Assembly (NCBI GenBank): GCA_013398175.1 | Contig: VZRZ01003917.1 | Coordinates: 310,001-374,000 of the forward strand | DNA: 64,000 nucleotides | Reading direction: 5' to 3' | Source of the DNA: Climacteris rufus | Taxonomy: Eukaryota > Chordata > Aves > Passeriformes > Climacteridae | In this document: positions 1 to 13,250 of the stretch, in pieces | Numbering within the stretch: the first letter of the stretch is position 1 | Layout: every line of letters starts with the position of its first letter | The notes under the pieces: model-generated | Told to the model about the DNA's origin: nothing | Databases searched by the model: none | What the model saw: only the letters and a program-made list of their open reading frames with translations | Position numbers and translations under genes: made by a program

Positions 1-3000
1 GTGCTGTAAAGCCAGCTTCAGCTGGAAGCATCCTTTCTACAGATTAAATTTGTATAAGGTTTTGGAACCCTCATCTGAAAAAATCAAAATTGTAGACAAC
101 CTGCAGACTGTGTTCAGCTGGACATCTAGAGCTCATCCTGAAGATAAGCAATATCCATCAAAGGGATTTGCAGCTCAGCCTTGCTAATTGTGTAGCTCTT
201 TATTTTACCACTTTATTTCCACTACTTTTTCTTCTTCATGGTAGAAACAATTATGGCATATTTTGGACATGTACAGGAGTCATAGATCTATTTTTTCTCC
301 CACTCTAGTGTTATACCTGAATGTAATAGGAATTGCAGTCTTGTTTGGGTTACTGTTGTGTTGTGTTTGGATGCTGCTGTGTCTGGTGGTCAAAGCAATG
401 AGCAAAGTAGCTCATAATCTGTGAAACACATGAACTACATTCCTGTGACATTTAGAATACTTGGCAGAGAGAGAGTGTTGATTTAAAATGAGCAAGGCAG
501 TGCTACCTTTCCTTGTAGTTTGCTTTGTGTTATAGTGACTAAGAATGCTGTTGCATAATAATTTTAAATTGTATTTCTTTTAGGCTAGACGGCCAGTTGC
601 TCTAGGATCTTTTTGGTTTTGGTTTTGGGTTCTTTTGATGCAGAAAGAACATATTCATCACCACACACCACTGCATGTTTTCCAATACACAACTGACATC
701 TCAAAAGGAGAGAACTCCCTGAAACTCACTGCACATTAAGATGACCAATCCTTTACCAGAAAGACCTTGACTGGGTATTTGGGTTTTATTACCTATTACA
801 AGGTTTATCCTCTAAGAGATTCATTTCTTGAATTGAAAAAAATGTATCAATATAATAACCAATACGTCAGCTATAAACATCTGTTTTCCTTGCTGAGGAC
901 AGAAAAGAAAACAAACCTTACATTCTACACTAAGCTCCACTAAGACAGTATTCAATATGAAAAGGAGTAACAAAACATTAAGTGGGAAAGCAGCAGAACT
1001 TAATACAGAGCTGAATACTAGTGCATACTTTGTGTCAGACTCTCAGCTATCCAAGGCTCGATGAGTTTATGGATATTATCACAGGACACCTTGAACCCTC
1101 AAACGTGTGATGCACACTCCCACCAAAGTCCTTGGGATGTAATGGGATACATCCTTATGCTATGTCACAAAAACAAGTCTGACAGGCTGAAATACAGCAT
1201 TCTTGTTATTTTGGACACTTGGGTCAGAAAATTCAAAATCTACCATTATGACGATGCCCAGGGAATTCCCGTGCCAAATAGTTTGTGATAGGTCACAGCA
1301 TGCCAAATGTGAGCACTCTGCAGCAGCTCATCCAGGAACCAAGGTTTCCTCACTGTGGTACTCAAGGTGCAGTAGCCGTGGGTAGCTCCTGATAATTCCT
1401 AATCTAAAACAGTGTCTGTCTTCTGTTGAAGAAGTCATGGATCTCAGCAGTGGAATGGACTCAGGAAACTGAATGTTCATGCTTCCATCAAAGCTCTGCA
1501 TTCATTTCTGTACTTACAGGCGATACTAATGTGTGATAGGTAACAGCTATAATAGCACAGAAGTATTAATTTATGGTAGGTATATGATACATATACTTTG
1601 TGTGTCCTTGTGAAAGACAGAAGCAGAAAGCACTCTACTTATTCCTAAAGGACACCCACTTTGAAATGGCTTCTTACATTGTCATTTCCTTTCAACTGAC
1701 TAAGCTTGCCCCTCACAGCACAGCAATTTGCCTGTAGTCTGGCTGGCAGGCAGCTATCCACAGTCTTCAAGGAATCAGCTGGCAATACAGGCTCTTTTTA
1801 CCTCTGGACAAGGGCCCTTGTGAGCATGGACCACAACATTGTCTTACAGATTTTATTATCCAGGGTGAGACCAGGGACTTGATCTGAAGGATGAGATGAC
1901 ATCGGTTCAGGTGAGGATGCATCTGTAGGCTCAGTTGGTAGAGGAAGAGAGAGGGAAGGGACATGGTTATGGGTCTGTCACCTTTCCTCTCCTATTAACA
2001 CACAGTAACTAATCATATTTGGTTTGTTTTCAAATAAAATAATTACATTTTTCATAACAAACCCCCAACTGTTCTGAAGGAGAATAACAAGGATAACTCA
2101 CAGCATACTTTATTGTACATAAACAATATCACCTAAATTGTGCCATATTGCTAGAACAAAAACTCTTTTTAACCTCATGCAGTGGTCTCAGGGCTCCGTA
2201 GCCATGTACTTCTGCTCCTGACTCTGGTAACAGAGGTGTAACACTCACTGCTGTCTTCAGAGCATTTGTTACCTGGGATTAGCAGTTGTCCCATAGCACT
2301 CAAAAGCCCTGGCCCTGTTGCAGAGCCCCCACGTACTCAGAGCTGCACAAGTATGTGGCAGTGTTGTCTTTGTAATGTTTCAGCTTGATCCAAAAGAAAA
2401 AAAAGGAGCCTGTGGGATGTGGGAGCAAAGTTTGGGTTGGCTATAAACCAACATGTGCACAGTTTAATAACATACATCTACATTCAGTGATTTCAGCTCT
2501 TATCTTTTAATCAGAAGCTGTAGGACCCTAACCCAACTTTAAACAGCTTACAAGTGCAAATTTTAAGTCTTACCTTTTATTTTCTTTGTACTGAGGTAAG
2601 TAGTGAGAAAAAACACTGTTATGGAAAAAAAACCCTTACAGAAACTATTATTCCTCAACAAGTTCTAAGTTTTTCTACCAGCTTTGAAGCTGCTGTTTCC
2701 AGGTCTCTTTTAATTAATCCTGGTAACTGAAGGATTTGACAAAATTTTGTGAACCTCTATCCTTACAGGGTTTTCGATTACACTAATTAATTAGTTTTAT
2801 ATAAATCAATTCACACAGCTGAATAGACCTAATTAAAAAATAAATACATTTACAAGCTATCTTATTACAGCAGCATTAAGGGTAATGAGTTCATTAAGCA
2901 TCACATGAAGACGTTATCAGGCTGAGGGTACAGGCTGCAACATGTTGAAGACACTCGCTGCTGAGGAAAGGAGGCTCTGCCAACAGAGATAGCCTATCTG

Positions 3001-5882
3001 CAACAAAAGCTTTTACTTCAAAGATCATAGATAACACTGGAGGGCTTAATGAGAGTATATTTTTAAAATGTAAATAGGAGGATCTAGTGGGCACATAAAT
3101 TGCATAACACTCATAGCACACCCTCTGCTCTTACTTCTGGAAGCAAAGAAAGTAAAAGTTAACACATTAAATACGTCACTCCCCTATTTCAAGGGGGTGT
3201 TCTGCTTGTATATCAAGTCCTATTAGTGCAGGAGTGCCTTTATAATTGAAATAGAATCACAAGCTTGAAATAGGTGCTGCACACCCCATTTGTCTGAGTA
3301 CCCCTTTTGGTGAGGTTAGTCCTAAAATGCTCAACTATTAACTGAAATAAATATAAGGTGTCTCGGCACACTGTTGTGCTGCTGTGCTTTTAAAATGGTG
3401 AACTTACGAAAAACCTCTTTCAGATCACAATGACATAAAAAGCTTTATGGGTAATACTGAAAATGGGATTTATTTTATGTTACGCAGGACTGATAATTGA
3501 ATCTTTAAGAGTTTGCTGTGTTTTCACATGAAACATTAAAACGTTATGTGCTGAGCTGACAGACAGAGGAAATTTTTAATATGCTGAAATAAAATGTGCT
3601 TAAATAACCCTCCCCAATAGTCTTGCATTCTTTGCTTCACTTATACTGAGAACCAGCCGTCACTTTTAAGTTTTAATAAGTTTCATATGTTTTGTAGAGG
3701 AACTGTGTTTGGTTAATTCTAACCTTTAATTAGTAGCCTCTGGATTGGTGTATACCCCAGGCACGGGGATGTTATTAGTGTGAACTGAAAGCTATGTGTG
3801 TTACTCCATAACAGATCAAAACAAACCTTGTATGCTCTGACAGCATTAAACCCCACTGAGACCTTGTGCAGGATATGGTTTTCCACTTGCAAAAGAAAAT
3901 TGTAATTCACAAGCCTTTGCCAGATGTTGTCCCCCCATACTTACATACCTACTGAGTAGGTGGTCACCTAGGGTAAAGCCAAGTGTGCCCTGTTAGAGCG
4001 TTTGTCAGACTAAATAATTTCTTCAGGTCTTTTATTTCCTTTTTTTTTTTTTTTTTTTTTAAGAAAAATAGCAGTGAAAATTATTGAAAAGCCATGCTGG
4101 AAAATGGCTGTTGAATATGAATAGGATCCTGTTGTTTTGAGGAATGCAGGGCCATGCTCAGGATCTCTTGAAAAGGGAAGGCTTAGAGGCTTAAAGAAAT
4201 CTGTTGAAGGCTTGATTTCTGCTGAACGACGTCTCTACAGACCACACTGCACCGTAAGCACTGCAGTAGCATGAAATCATGAGGCAAACAAAATGAAGAG
4301 GAGATTGAAACAGAATGCTTCGAAAGGGAATTTCAGAAGACTTTTTTTTGTTAAAATTAGAGATGTTCCTGTAACCAAATAGAAGTGTCTCCTAAGTAAG
4401 AATAAAGTGCACTGGTGGCTGCTCATCCCTGGCATTTTATTAGCATGTAGATAGTTGGCACAAATGTGTACTACTATCAGACTGTTATCAGATTTTACCA
4501 GGTCAGTAAGTCATCTTTGTTATCTGTAAAAAGTTTTTCCCAGGGAAAAAAGTTTAAACTTTGCATGGAAAGGAGAAGCTTAAACAAAAAAATTACACTC
4601 AACCTTTACCCAGATTTACTTTGGAAACAGCTTGGGTGACCTTGCCTTGATGTTTTTTACATACTCAGCTGTAAACACAAAAACATGGCTTACATGTTGT
4701 AAATGTTATTGTAACTTTTGTGGTCCAAGAATATAAGTGAGGCAGGATTGTGGACAGAAATTTAAATTAAAAGAGTGTCCCATAATTGGAAAACATGGAA
4801 TAATTTTGAGACTTAAACATCTACAGTAATTTTATGTAAAATTCTGTAAGTAAAAGAGAGGTTTCTGTTTTAGGTTATGCACATGGTTTTGTTTGTTCCA
4901 GGAGATTTTATAAACATGCCAAGTAATGACTGCAAGTGCATTTTATACAGTAAAAAGCATTAAGATGACTTTTTAAAAGAAATTAAATTCTCCCCGGCTT
5001 CTGGATTTTTGAGAAGAATGAGATAAACTTTTGACTCTGAATGCCATAAGGTACTTACAATATGACTACTTGAAGCCACAAAAATCTTATCTGCTACCGT
5101 GGTGGAAACCAGCCTGTGAACATCAGACATTCAGTGACATACTTACATGATCTATTTTTGACCAGATCTAATGTAAGTGTTGTGATAAAAGGGCAGGTCC
5201 TGCCAACAAGTCAGCACATGAAGTGAAGTGCGAATGCCAAAGGCTGGTGGTGTCACACAGAAGTCCTGCACAGTTTTCCTTCCAGGAGGTGTTCAGTGGA
5301 GCCATGCCTCGGGGCACAGGTACTCTCCTGCAGGATCAGGCCTGCCTGCATGCAAGTGGGATTGCTTTAGTGATTACCTCAATGTTTGCCTGAATAATTT
5401 CTCAATAATTACAGTACAGCAACTACCTTCCTGTTATTGTACTAAAAAGCACATGTAGCTTTATTTCTTGATGGAGACCTCCATCAGGAAAGCCAATAGT
5501 TGTCACAGAAGTGATTTAAAACTAGTCACACAGCTATTATGTTACATACACAGGATGCAGCGATATTCATTTGTCTAAGAATGCCACACTGGCAACTGAT
5601 TTTGAGCAATAGTCCCATATCTCTCTTCACACATCTTGGATTCAGTGGTATTACATTCTGTGTCCATGTAATCAAAGGAAAAAAATCCTCTCTCTTATTG
5701 ATAACACCACAAACTATGTAAATCTGAATTTAAGGGCTTCCAGCACTAAATTTTGTGTGTGAAAATAAAACAATAAAAACCTGAGCTAAACTTTGAGGTT
5801 TGAGAAGAAATTAGAAAAGCTGAAGTAGTTTTTTCCCTGTTGTTTTTCCTCTTTTTTCTTCCTCTTTCTTTTTAATAAACAG
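1..5882. other. AT-rich non-coding DNA, no gene seen
   Basis: No open frame exceeds 76 codons and none resembles a known protein. I recognise no CR1, LTR or MITE here. The visible structure is a T run of 21 at 4040-4060 and a perfect 12-base palindrome CTAATTAATTAG at 2783-2794, inside a TAATTA-rich stretch. A good donor-like site (AAT/GTAAGT) sits at 5173, but the frame before it is open for only about 33 codons. The likely nature is intergenic or intronic. Confidence 0.6.
4040..4060. repeat. Poly-T homopolymer (21 T)
   Basis: An uninterrupted run of T, followed at once by AAGAAAAATAG. On the minus strand it would read as a poly-A tail, but no AATAAA lies close by in the right place, so a retrocopy is not supported. 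Confidence 0.9.
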
Positions 5883-5931
5883 ACAAGGCAAATCTTCCAG
5901 CAGCCTCTGCAGTGTACATCTCTCTCTACAG
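5883..5931 (+). other. Candidate exon (49 nt), first part of a two-exon open frame
   Basis: A long pyrimidine tract (5830-5873, mostly T and C) leads to AATAAACAG, giving an acceptor at 5881-5882. After 49 bases CTACAG/GTAAAC gives a good donor at 5932. The frame starting at 5883 is open and begins TRQIFQQPLQ. It leaves one base over, so it splices in phase 1 to the segment starting at 6592. The whole join stays open to the stop at 7002-7004. No protein family is recognised and no start codon is identified. It could equally be a non-coding RNA exon or chance. Splice sites and phase are seen; expression is inference. Confidence 0.25.
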
Positions 5932-6101
5932 GTAAACATTTCAGGTCATCTTCCTGAGATTAAACCTGGATTAATCGTTTCTTCAGACAGCTGACTTTCC
6001 ACTTCTTGACAGAAATCGGAACAGAATGAAAAAATGGTTCTGGTCAAAATTACAGATCAGCTGGAAGTTCACAAGCAGTCACACAGGATTTCCTTTGCAG
6101 G

Positions 6102-6134
6102 TCTGACTGACTGATGGACTGACTGACTGACTGA
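6102..6134. repeat. (CTGA)n microsatellite
   Basis: About eight tetranucleotide units of CTGA/GACT with one interruption (GATG) in the middle. It lies inside the putative intron between the candidate exons at 5883-5931 and 6592-7004. Confidence 0.85.
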
Positions 6135-6591
6135 GAGCCATTTTATTTGTCAGTTAAGTTGTTTGCCTCCAGAGGATAATAGACAAGCAAATTAATTAGT
6201 GAAAATAAGCTACAAAGCCATCAAAACATTCAGGCATAGCTTCACTCAAACTAACATGTTCAGTGAAACAGAAACTTGGACTGGCAGTTCTCTGTTTTTA
6301 CACTATTTGTTGATTCTACTGACAGCTTTAATCATTGCTGAGCTGACATTCTGGTGGTACAAATGAGTAAATAAAATGTCAGTTTTGCTTACGATGACAT
6401 TGAACATAACTGTTTAACCTTGACAGGTCTATATTTGTAGACAAGATAATAATTTCTTTAGACTTTCCTGCAAGAATAACATGTCTAAAATCTGTACTGC
6501 TACCACATACATGGCCTGTAAACAGTAAAAGTCAGCTATTTTTATTTGTGATCTTTTGACAAAAACTAATGGTGTCTTTTTTTTTACCTAG

Positions 6592-7004
6592 TCAGAAGGG
6601 CAGAACAGCCAATATGCGCCCAGCTCCAGACCACAGAGCAGAAGCCCCACCTCACCAAAACTGATGAGAGTCCCTCTATCAGCTCCTGTGGGCTCAGCAT
6701 TGACTCTTCCAAGAGTTGCATGAAACTCCAAGTTTTTCTGTTAAAAATCTTGTGTCAAAGAGGTTCTTTGTTTAAGGCACAACCTGAGTTGTCTGTCAAA
6801 CGTGGGCCCCGATCCAGCAAAGCACTTAAGCACATGTGTAGTGTTGTTGAAACCAACGGGACTACTGCTCACATGCTTAAAGTCACGCGTGTGTTTAAGT
6901 GCTTTGCCGGCCTGAAGCCTTGCAGAAGTCCTTTATATCATGTTGATTTCAAAGCACATTTCGTTATTACATCACTGTGCTGTTCTTGGCAGGGAATGAA
7001 TTAA
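6592..7004 (+). other. Candidate terminal exon with open frame and overlapping AATAAA
   Basis: The acceptor is a run of T followed by ACCTAG at 6590-6591. Taking one base from the exon at 5883-5931, the frame runs open for 137 further codons from 6594 to the TAA at 7002-7004. An internal methionine at 6720 opens the last 94 codons. AATAAA at 7003-7008 overlaps the stop codon, so any 3' UTR would be very short. The middle third (6804-6919) is an old palindromic repeat, so part of the predicted protein would come from exonised repeat. That argues for a lineage-specific or non-coding transcript, or for chance. No domain, signal peptide or family is recognised. Confidence 0.25.
6804..6919. mobile_element. 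Ancient palindromic MITE-like repeat
   Basis: The two ends are inverted copies. GCAAAGCACTTAAGCAC at 6817-6833 pairs with the complement of 6891-6907, 16 of 17 bases matching. Inside are ACATGCTTAAAG and a diverged centre with AACGGGACTACT. From memory, this layout (GATCCAGCAAAGCACTTAAGCA, a centre with GGGACTAC, then the inverted arm) is an abundant non-autonomous DNA repeat of turtles and crocodilians with old relics in birds. There is no coding capacity. The family name is not fixed here. Confidence 0.7.
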
Positions 7005-10000
7005 TAAATGAGACAAGGAGAGGTCCGGCAGGAGCTGCTGTGGGAGTGGGACACTGCATTCCTTTCAAAACAAGGTTGTGGCAATAAGTTTTCAGGAGAC
7101 ATGAATCAGCCACGTAGGCAGATATAAATAACGTGAAGCAGCCGGGCCGGGTGACATACTGCTGCACTATGTATATTGCAAGAACATATCAATACTGAGT
7201 ACATTGTGTTTTTAATCTTTCCACAGACTTGGCATCCACCCACCCTCCAAGGCCAACTGGATTCTGGTCAGTGTGAGAATGCACTCACTTTGCACAGAAT
7301 TTTAATGCTATTTCACAAACTGGGATTGCATAGCTGGAGAACAGCACTGTTATTAAGCCACATTACTGGCATTCAAGATCTTTACAGATATATTAAAGCC
7401 AAAATGTCTCCCTTGAGGACACAATGGTAAGCACAGGGTTGGGTGGAGAGACATGCTCTTAAATCACAAGCTGATCTCTTTCAGAGGGATGCTCTGTTGC
7501 ATCCTGGACCATGTGGCCATAATTGTGTTGCTGTTTGAGTGTTGGATTTAAAGCTGAGCTGCTTTCACATGCACAGTCCTGTTCAGATCATGCATTTTGC
7601 GAAATCCAGAAACCTGCCACCATGACATGGCCATGCTGCTTACCAGCAGCCAACCTCACACCCTGTTGCTGGTGGGTTCTCTTGGCAGCCAGAGCCCTGC
7701 CTGTTGGTGAGGCCTCAGAGCCCATGTTGCAGAGACCCCTGAGCCACCAGGTCAAGGCACTGCACACTCACTAGCAAGATGCAATGGAATCTGCAGGCAC
7801 CATCTGCTGGGATAAAGATGGTGACGAAAGCTACATTGGTGTCTCCCTTTGTCATGGTCCTATAAAGCTTACTTAGGAAGGGAGCAGCTAAATGGAAAAG
7901 AAAGAGTGCTTTGGAGAATAGGGCAGGGAAAAAAGGGCAGGTGTAGAAGGGACAAGGAAGGAGGAAGAAGAGGAACAAGAAGGTAGCAAACGAGCTGTGT
8001 GAAAGAAATGTTCTAGAAACAGGCAAAGGTCCCTTTTTGGACCTCTCACTGGGGAACTGCTTAAGTGATGACAGAGATGGGGTGTAGCCATGCCAAAATG
8101 TGATGGTGAAAGCACGTGTTCTGTGCTGCAAGAAGTGGATGCTGGGGGGTAAATCTGGGAATGGAAATTTGGCACTGCAAAGCATCTGGTCTATTGTTAT
8201 ATAGGAGAGGCATCAATGCCCCTTTTGTTTTGCTGGGACTGAGTTAAATATCACTTTTATTGATCACACGAATGGGAGGGAACAATGGAAGCTATGGAGC
8301 TTTCAAAGTTACCTTCACACATAATAAAACATAGATATATAGCACAAATCTAGTACTTCTTCCCTTGGAAAGTTTCTTTTAAGAAAGCCACTGTACTACA
8401 GATACTGACAAGCAGCTAGAAGAAACAACTTCCAGTACCATGAAGGCCAAGCTCCCTGTCAGAGCCTCAGCACCATATGCCTTTTCTGTTGAAATCTGCA
8501 AAAACTTATAAGGAAGGACAAGGGATTTATTTATAATTTAATATGGGAATTCTAGCAGTTTGGGCCCATTTTTCATTTTCTTGCACTCTTTCAATTTATT
8601 TGCTTATTATTACTGATAGATTATTTTAGTGCCATTCATGACCAGAATACAACCGATCCTGTAATTAAATGTAAGCAAAGTAAAACCAACTACAGTTTTC
8701 TAGTCTCAAAAGGGGCCTGATTTGGATTGTTTCCTTGAACTAAGACCCAATGTTCCCTTTGACGAAAGTTGCAGGAAAGCTCTCAGGAGCAGCTTAAACA
8801 CACACTGCCAAACTCACAACAGAGAAGGAGCACTCACACACTTTTAAGAGGATGTTTTGCATCCTGTTATTCAAGCAGGACGTGGCATTGCTGATATCGT
8901 GGAGGCTGAATTGATGCTTTTCAAGGGAAACATCATTCGGAGATGAGTTATGATCATGTTTTCAGATAGATACCTTACACAGGGATGGGACCTGACACAA
9001 AATGAGAACCTAATCCAAAACCCTCTGTCACCATTAGTAAACTTTCTGTGCTTTCTCTGGTATTTGGATCAATTTCTCTGTCTGTAATGGCTGATACAGG
9101 AGGAATGATGTTATGACTGTGGTACTTGCTTTAAAACAGAGTTATAATTTGATAAAGCTTGTTTCAATATATTTGCTAACAGAGACAATTTATTTGAAGG
9201 ATTTAAATCTGCTAAACCATCTGGGAAAGTGAAGATAATGCAAAACATAATTTTAATATATGCAAATGTAATGCATAAGGTAATTTTAATCAATGTCAGA
9301 AGTGAACCACTTTTTCCAATCTGATTCTTATCTGCAATTCTTACAAATAATGTACTACAGCTTTTACATTTCTTCTTTTAAGACAATTACTTTCAAATTA
9401 TTCTTTTTAAAAGGCTTGAGGAGAGAAGCAAGAAGAAGAGCTTGTGATAATACAGTGCAGGATATGTTACGTTCCCACTGCCTACCACATTCACCTTACC
9501 TCTGTGTGCCGTTCTGGTGCGGCTGTTGCTGTGGTAGATAAGGAGTTACCTTTCCAGCCTGAACCCTGCAGCTCATTGCTGCCCTCCTGCTGAGGGAAAC
9601 TTCAACAGATGGAGGTACACAGATTTTTCTTAGCTCAGCATATCTACTTTTGAGCAATTTTGAGTTGCAGGTCCTGGCTGTTAAGAGTTTTTTCTGGAGC
9701 AGTTTTTGGAACATTGCCCAATTAGGAGCTGCCTCCTGCAAGTGATGAGAACCTTGGTACCATGTCACCATGCTTTGCCACCCCATGAGCTCCTGCACAG
9801 AGCACTATCCATCCTGGAGCTCACTCATGAGCCACTACAGATGTAGACAGGGCTGTGGCAATGACTGCTGCTCAAGGTGAGCTTGTGATGGTCTCACCAA
9901 GCAAAGGTCAAAGATGCTGACAAAGTACACCTTTTAAAAATCACTGAGATATCTAACCTCTGCCACCAGAGAAGAGTTAGATGTCAAAAGATCCTTGCAG

Positions 10001-13000
10001 AGGTTTTAAACCTCTGCATGAGTTCAGCCAAGTGGGTCTATTCAAGAAGAGTGCCTGGAAACTAAGGTTAGAGAGAGGAAGTGTTAATTTAGGTAGGGGA
10101 TGTGGTTGGGTAGTGCATGGACAGGCTATGGGTAAAACTGACAGCACCTCCCAGAAAGAATAGGTTGCTACATGGCAGTAGAAACTGGGGAGGGCAGAGG
10201 TCTTTTGGGAAGGGCAGGAAAGGAAAATCCTGCAGCCTATGAAGTGCACCAGGGAAGGGAGCAAGAGAGCACCTGGTCACTATTTACCACTTTCCTGCAC
10301 TGTTCTGCCCTCTGCTCCACTTGGCTGTGAGCAGTGATGGTGTTAACCAGTTTTCAAAGATGGCATTTCTTCTGCATGACATTGTTTACTCTGGGTGTAG
10401 GAGCAGATGACCCACTGATTATCCTGATGTACCAAAGGAGCAGAAAGTCAAGTTATTCAAGCTATTGCTGTGACTTAAGAAGCATGCAACACTTTTGCCT
10501 CTGGACATAATCAAGTCAACATGTTCAGTATTGGTTTATACTTAAAGAGCAAAGTAAAAGCAGATGAAGTGTATTTATAGGTTCATCAGCCAATGAATGA
10601 TGAAACAGAAGAAGAAATTAACAGGAAAATGTCAGCCAGGATAGAGCAGGGAATCACTGTCAAGTTCACATCCAGACCAATGATTTGGAGTTAATTTCAA
10701 AGACCAGGGTATCTTGATTTACAGTAAAAAATAATTGACACCTTATCAACTCTTAATTTAAATGTAAACCATTAAAAATTACTCTAGTGTGAAGAAGATC
10801 CTTTTGCCAGATTACCTCAGGCTAGGAAAGGTTAAGGGCCACTTAGGTGCGGCCACTTGAAAATGTGTGGCTTTGATTTGAAACACAAAATCTTAAATAA
10901 AAAAGGGAACATAGAAAGTAATGTTACAACAATGAAGCTCGGTCTCCCTTACACTTCCCAGCTCCAGATAAACTTGGCTGTAATTCTGAGAGTGGTGAAG
11001 GGGAAAGAAAAGTAGAGGAGTAAAACAACTCTTCATTCTCTGCTTTTCTGCTCTGCTGAAATTGCTGCTTTTTGTGCAGGCAAAAATTTCATATTTAAAA
11101 GCTATTTTTACCAATATGAAATACAGGGACAAGCAGAAAGAAATAGCATCTTCATTAGCTGAAATATGAGGGCAGGCAAGTAACACAGGATACCATCACT
11201 GAGCTGTCCGTCTTTTAAAATTAATTGAGGGAGTTGAGAAGAAGACTTTATATTTCATAAGAATCTAATTGTCTGATCTAGTCCAGTATTTAAGAGAAAG
11301 GGATATGAGGAAAGCAGCATAATGAAACCCAGTCCAAGGAGTCCAGACTAGAACAAAGGGGTTGTTGTTGATTTTGTGTCAAGCTTTGCCACAGTTTGCC
11401 TGTGTGAGCTGCAGCAAGTCTTTATGTCCATGCTGCCATCAAAGGTGTGATTGCAGCTCATATACTCATGCCCTCGAGCATTTTTTGCATCAGTTTAGCC
11501 ATCTGTACCAGAGCCATCATACACTTTTACCTCTTTTAAGGGCTGCAGCAACCACTCACATAATCCAAGTTTGCTAAAGCTTTTGTGGTCTACTGATGAA
11601 AAGCATGGAAATGCAAGATGCTGTAATATTCCTGCTTATTGAACCTACTGGTAGAGGCATGTGTCCTGCTGCTGGAAGAATCCTTTAACAAAACAAAACC
11701 CATTGCTCATCTGGCTGCAAAACTATTGCTGTGAATTGACGCAGGCTTAAAAATGTAAGCCAGAGAGCAGAACTGAGCAATAACGCACATATATATATGT
11801 TCTTGGCAGTGCCTTGATGCAGATCATGACCATGATCTGTTTAATGAATGTATGCTATTTAATGATCCATCCGGTGTTGATTTAGAAAATAACAAATTGG
11901 ACTATTTGTGCTCAGATGGCAACTAGGAGAAGATGTCTCTAAGCGAACTGCTCCCTTGGTTCTTTTAGATCTCAGGGCTAGAAGCAGCCCCTTGAAATAG
12001 CTTTAAATGAGCCCAAGTGGAGTTTACACACTGATGTTCATAATACAATTCATGTTTCAGAAAAGTAATAACTGAGAACACACGCATAATAGAGGCTCAG
12101 TGAACAAAACTTGTAATGTATAATTTGCAAGGAATATTTCTTCAAAAATATGGAGCAGGAGTATCACTTATCATTCCCACATGGAACAAGTGGTGAAAAG
12201 GTTGTGGAAATAATTTTTATTGTTATCATATGTTTTCCCTAAATGTTGCTATAGGAGTAAACCCTTTTTGGTATCACTTACAATATGCTATTGTTTGACA
12301 TCCAGCATTACACTTATGTTTGAATAGCTTGCCCTTGTAGCATCCTTCTTTGCCTTTGTTGATTAAGTCAGAGATAAATATATGATTGTTTTCACGGTAT
12401 AGAAAAACTATTCAGTCTCCTGCTGGGTGACTGAACATTAAAAGAATGACAGGAGCAATCTTAGTGGAATAACACACTCAGACAGTTGCTCTTTGGACTA
12501 AGGGACCAAGATTCAGTGCTCTGATCTAGTTTCCTTCAATTCCTTTGTCCTAGGATGACACACCCAGCTTCTGGAGACACAGGCTGACTGTATGACTCTC
12601 ACTGCTACCTAACTCCTCCTCTGAGGGAGAATTTGCAGCCTGAAATAGGTCTATGGGACTTGGGGATAAGTAAAACTTCCTACAATTGGTTTCATTTTGA
12701 CTTGTGTGGTGAAAATGAATCGTTGTTGGTATTCTGTAAAAGGTGATCAAGGAGGTTCTGCTAAGAAACATGTGAGTCTCTCACAGAATGTGTTTCAAGT
12801 TTTCGGAAAACACAACTTAGAGATGTAGGGGATGAGATGGTTTTCAATGTTCCATTTTTATGGTATTCAGGGGAACACTTAAAGTTCAGAAAAAGGAATA
12901 CATACATTGATTCTTGTTTGCTTTCTTTTTTTGTTGGAACATCTCATTTTCTGACCATATATTGCCACATCCATGTGAAAGTCATTACAGATCACAGCTT

Positions 13001-13098
13001 TATTCCATGGAAATACCTGCAATAAATTAGCAGATATCCTTCACCATCTCCCACCTGCTGAGAAACAGTTGAGTTCTACTGATGTCAATGGGCACCAA
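7005..13098. other. Non-coding DNA, no gene recognised
   Basis: Open frames here are short or overlap on opposite strands. The longest (156 codons, minus strand, 7715-8185) is largely the translation of a purine-rich tract and is low-complexity. A 20-base near-perfect palindrome (CAGATCATG, two bases, CATGATCTG) lies at 11820-11839. No CR1 or LTR is recognised before 13,099. Confidence 0.55.
7921..7983. repeat. Purine-rich (GA) low-complexity tract
   Basis: The plus strand is almost all G and A for about 60 bases, with repeats such as GGAAGGAGGAAGAAG. It explains the Ser/Phe/Leu-rich open frames on the opposite strand, which should not be read as genes. Confidence 0.75.
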
Positions 13099-13250
13099 TG
13101 TCCCATCCCTGGAAGTGCTCAAGGTCAGGTTGGATGGGGCTCTGAGCAACCTGGTCTAGTGAAAGTTGTTCTTGCCTATGGCAGTGGTGTTGCAACTAGT
13201 TGATCCTTTAAGTGCCTTCTAAGCCAAACCATTCTATAATTCTATAATAT
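13099..13250 (+). mobile_element. CR1 LINE, 3' end fragment
   Basis: The fragment starts GTCCCATCCCTGGAAGTG, runs through GGTTGGATGGGGCTCTGAGC and CAACCTGGTCTAGTG, and ends CCAAACCATTCTATAATTC. This is the well-known 3' terminal segment of avian CR1, with two diverged copies of the 8-base tail. It is severely 5'-truncated (about 150 bp), as is usual for CR1. It has no coding capacity. The next CR1 lies about 300 bp away on the opposite strand. Confidence 0.9.

Noticed and set aside
7715..8185. 156-codon minus-strand frame rich in Phe, Ser and Leu
   Set aside because: Most of its length is the translation of a purine-rich tract; low complexity, with another frame open over the same bases.
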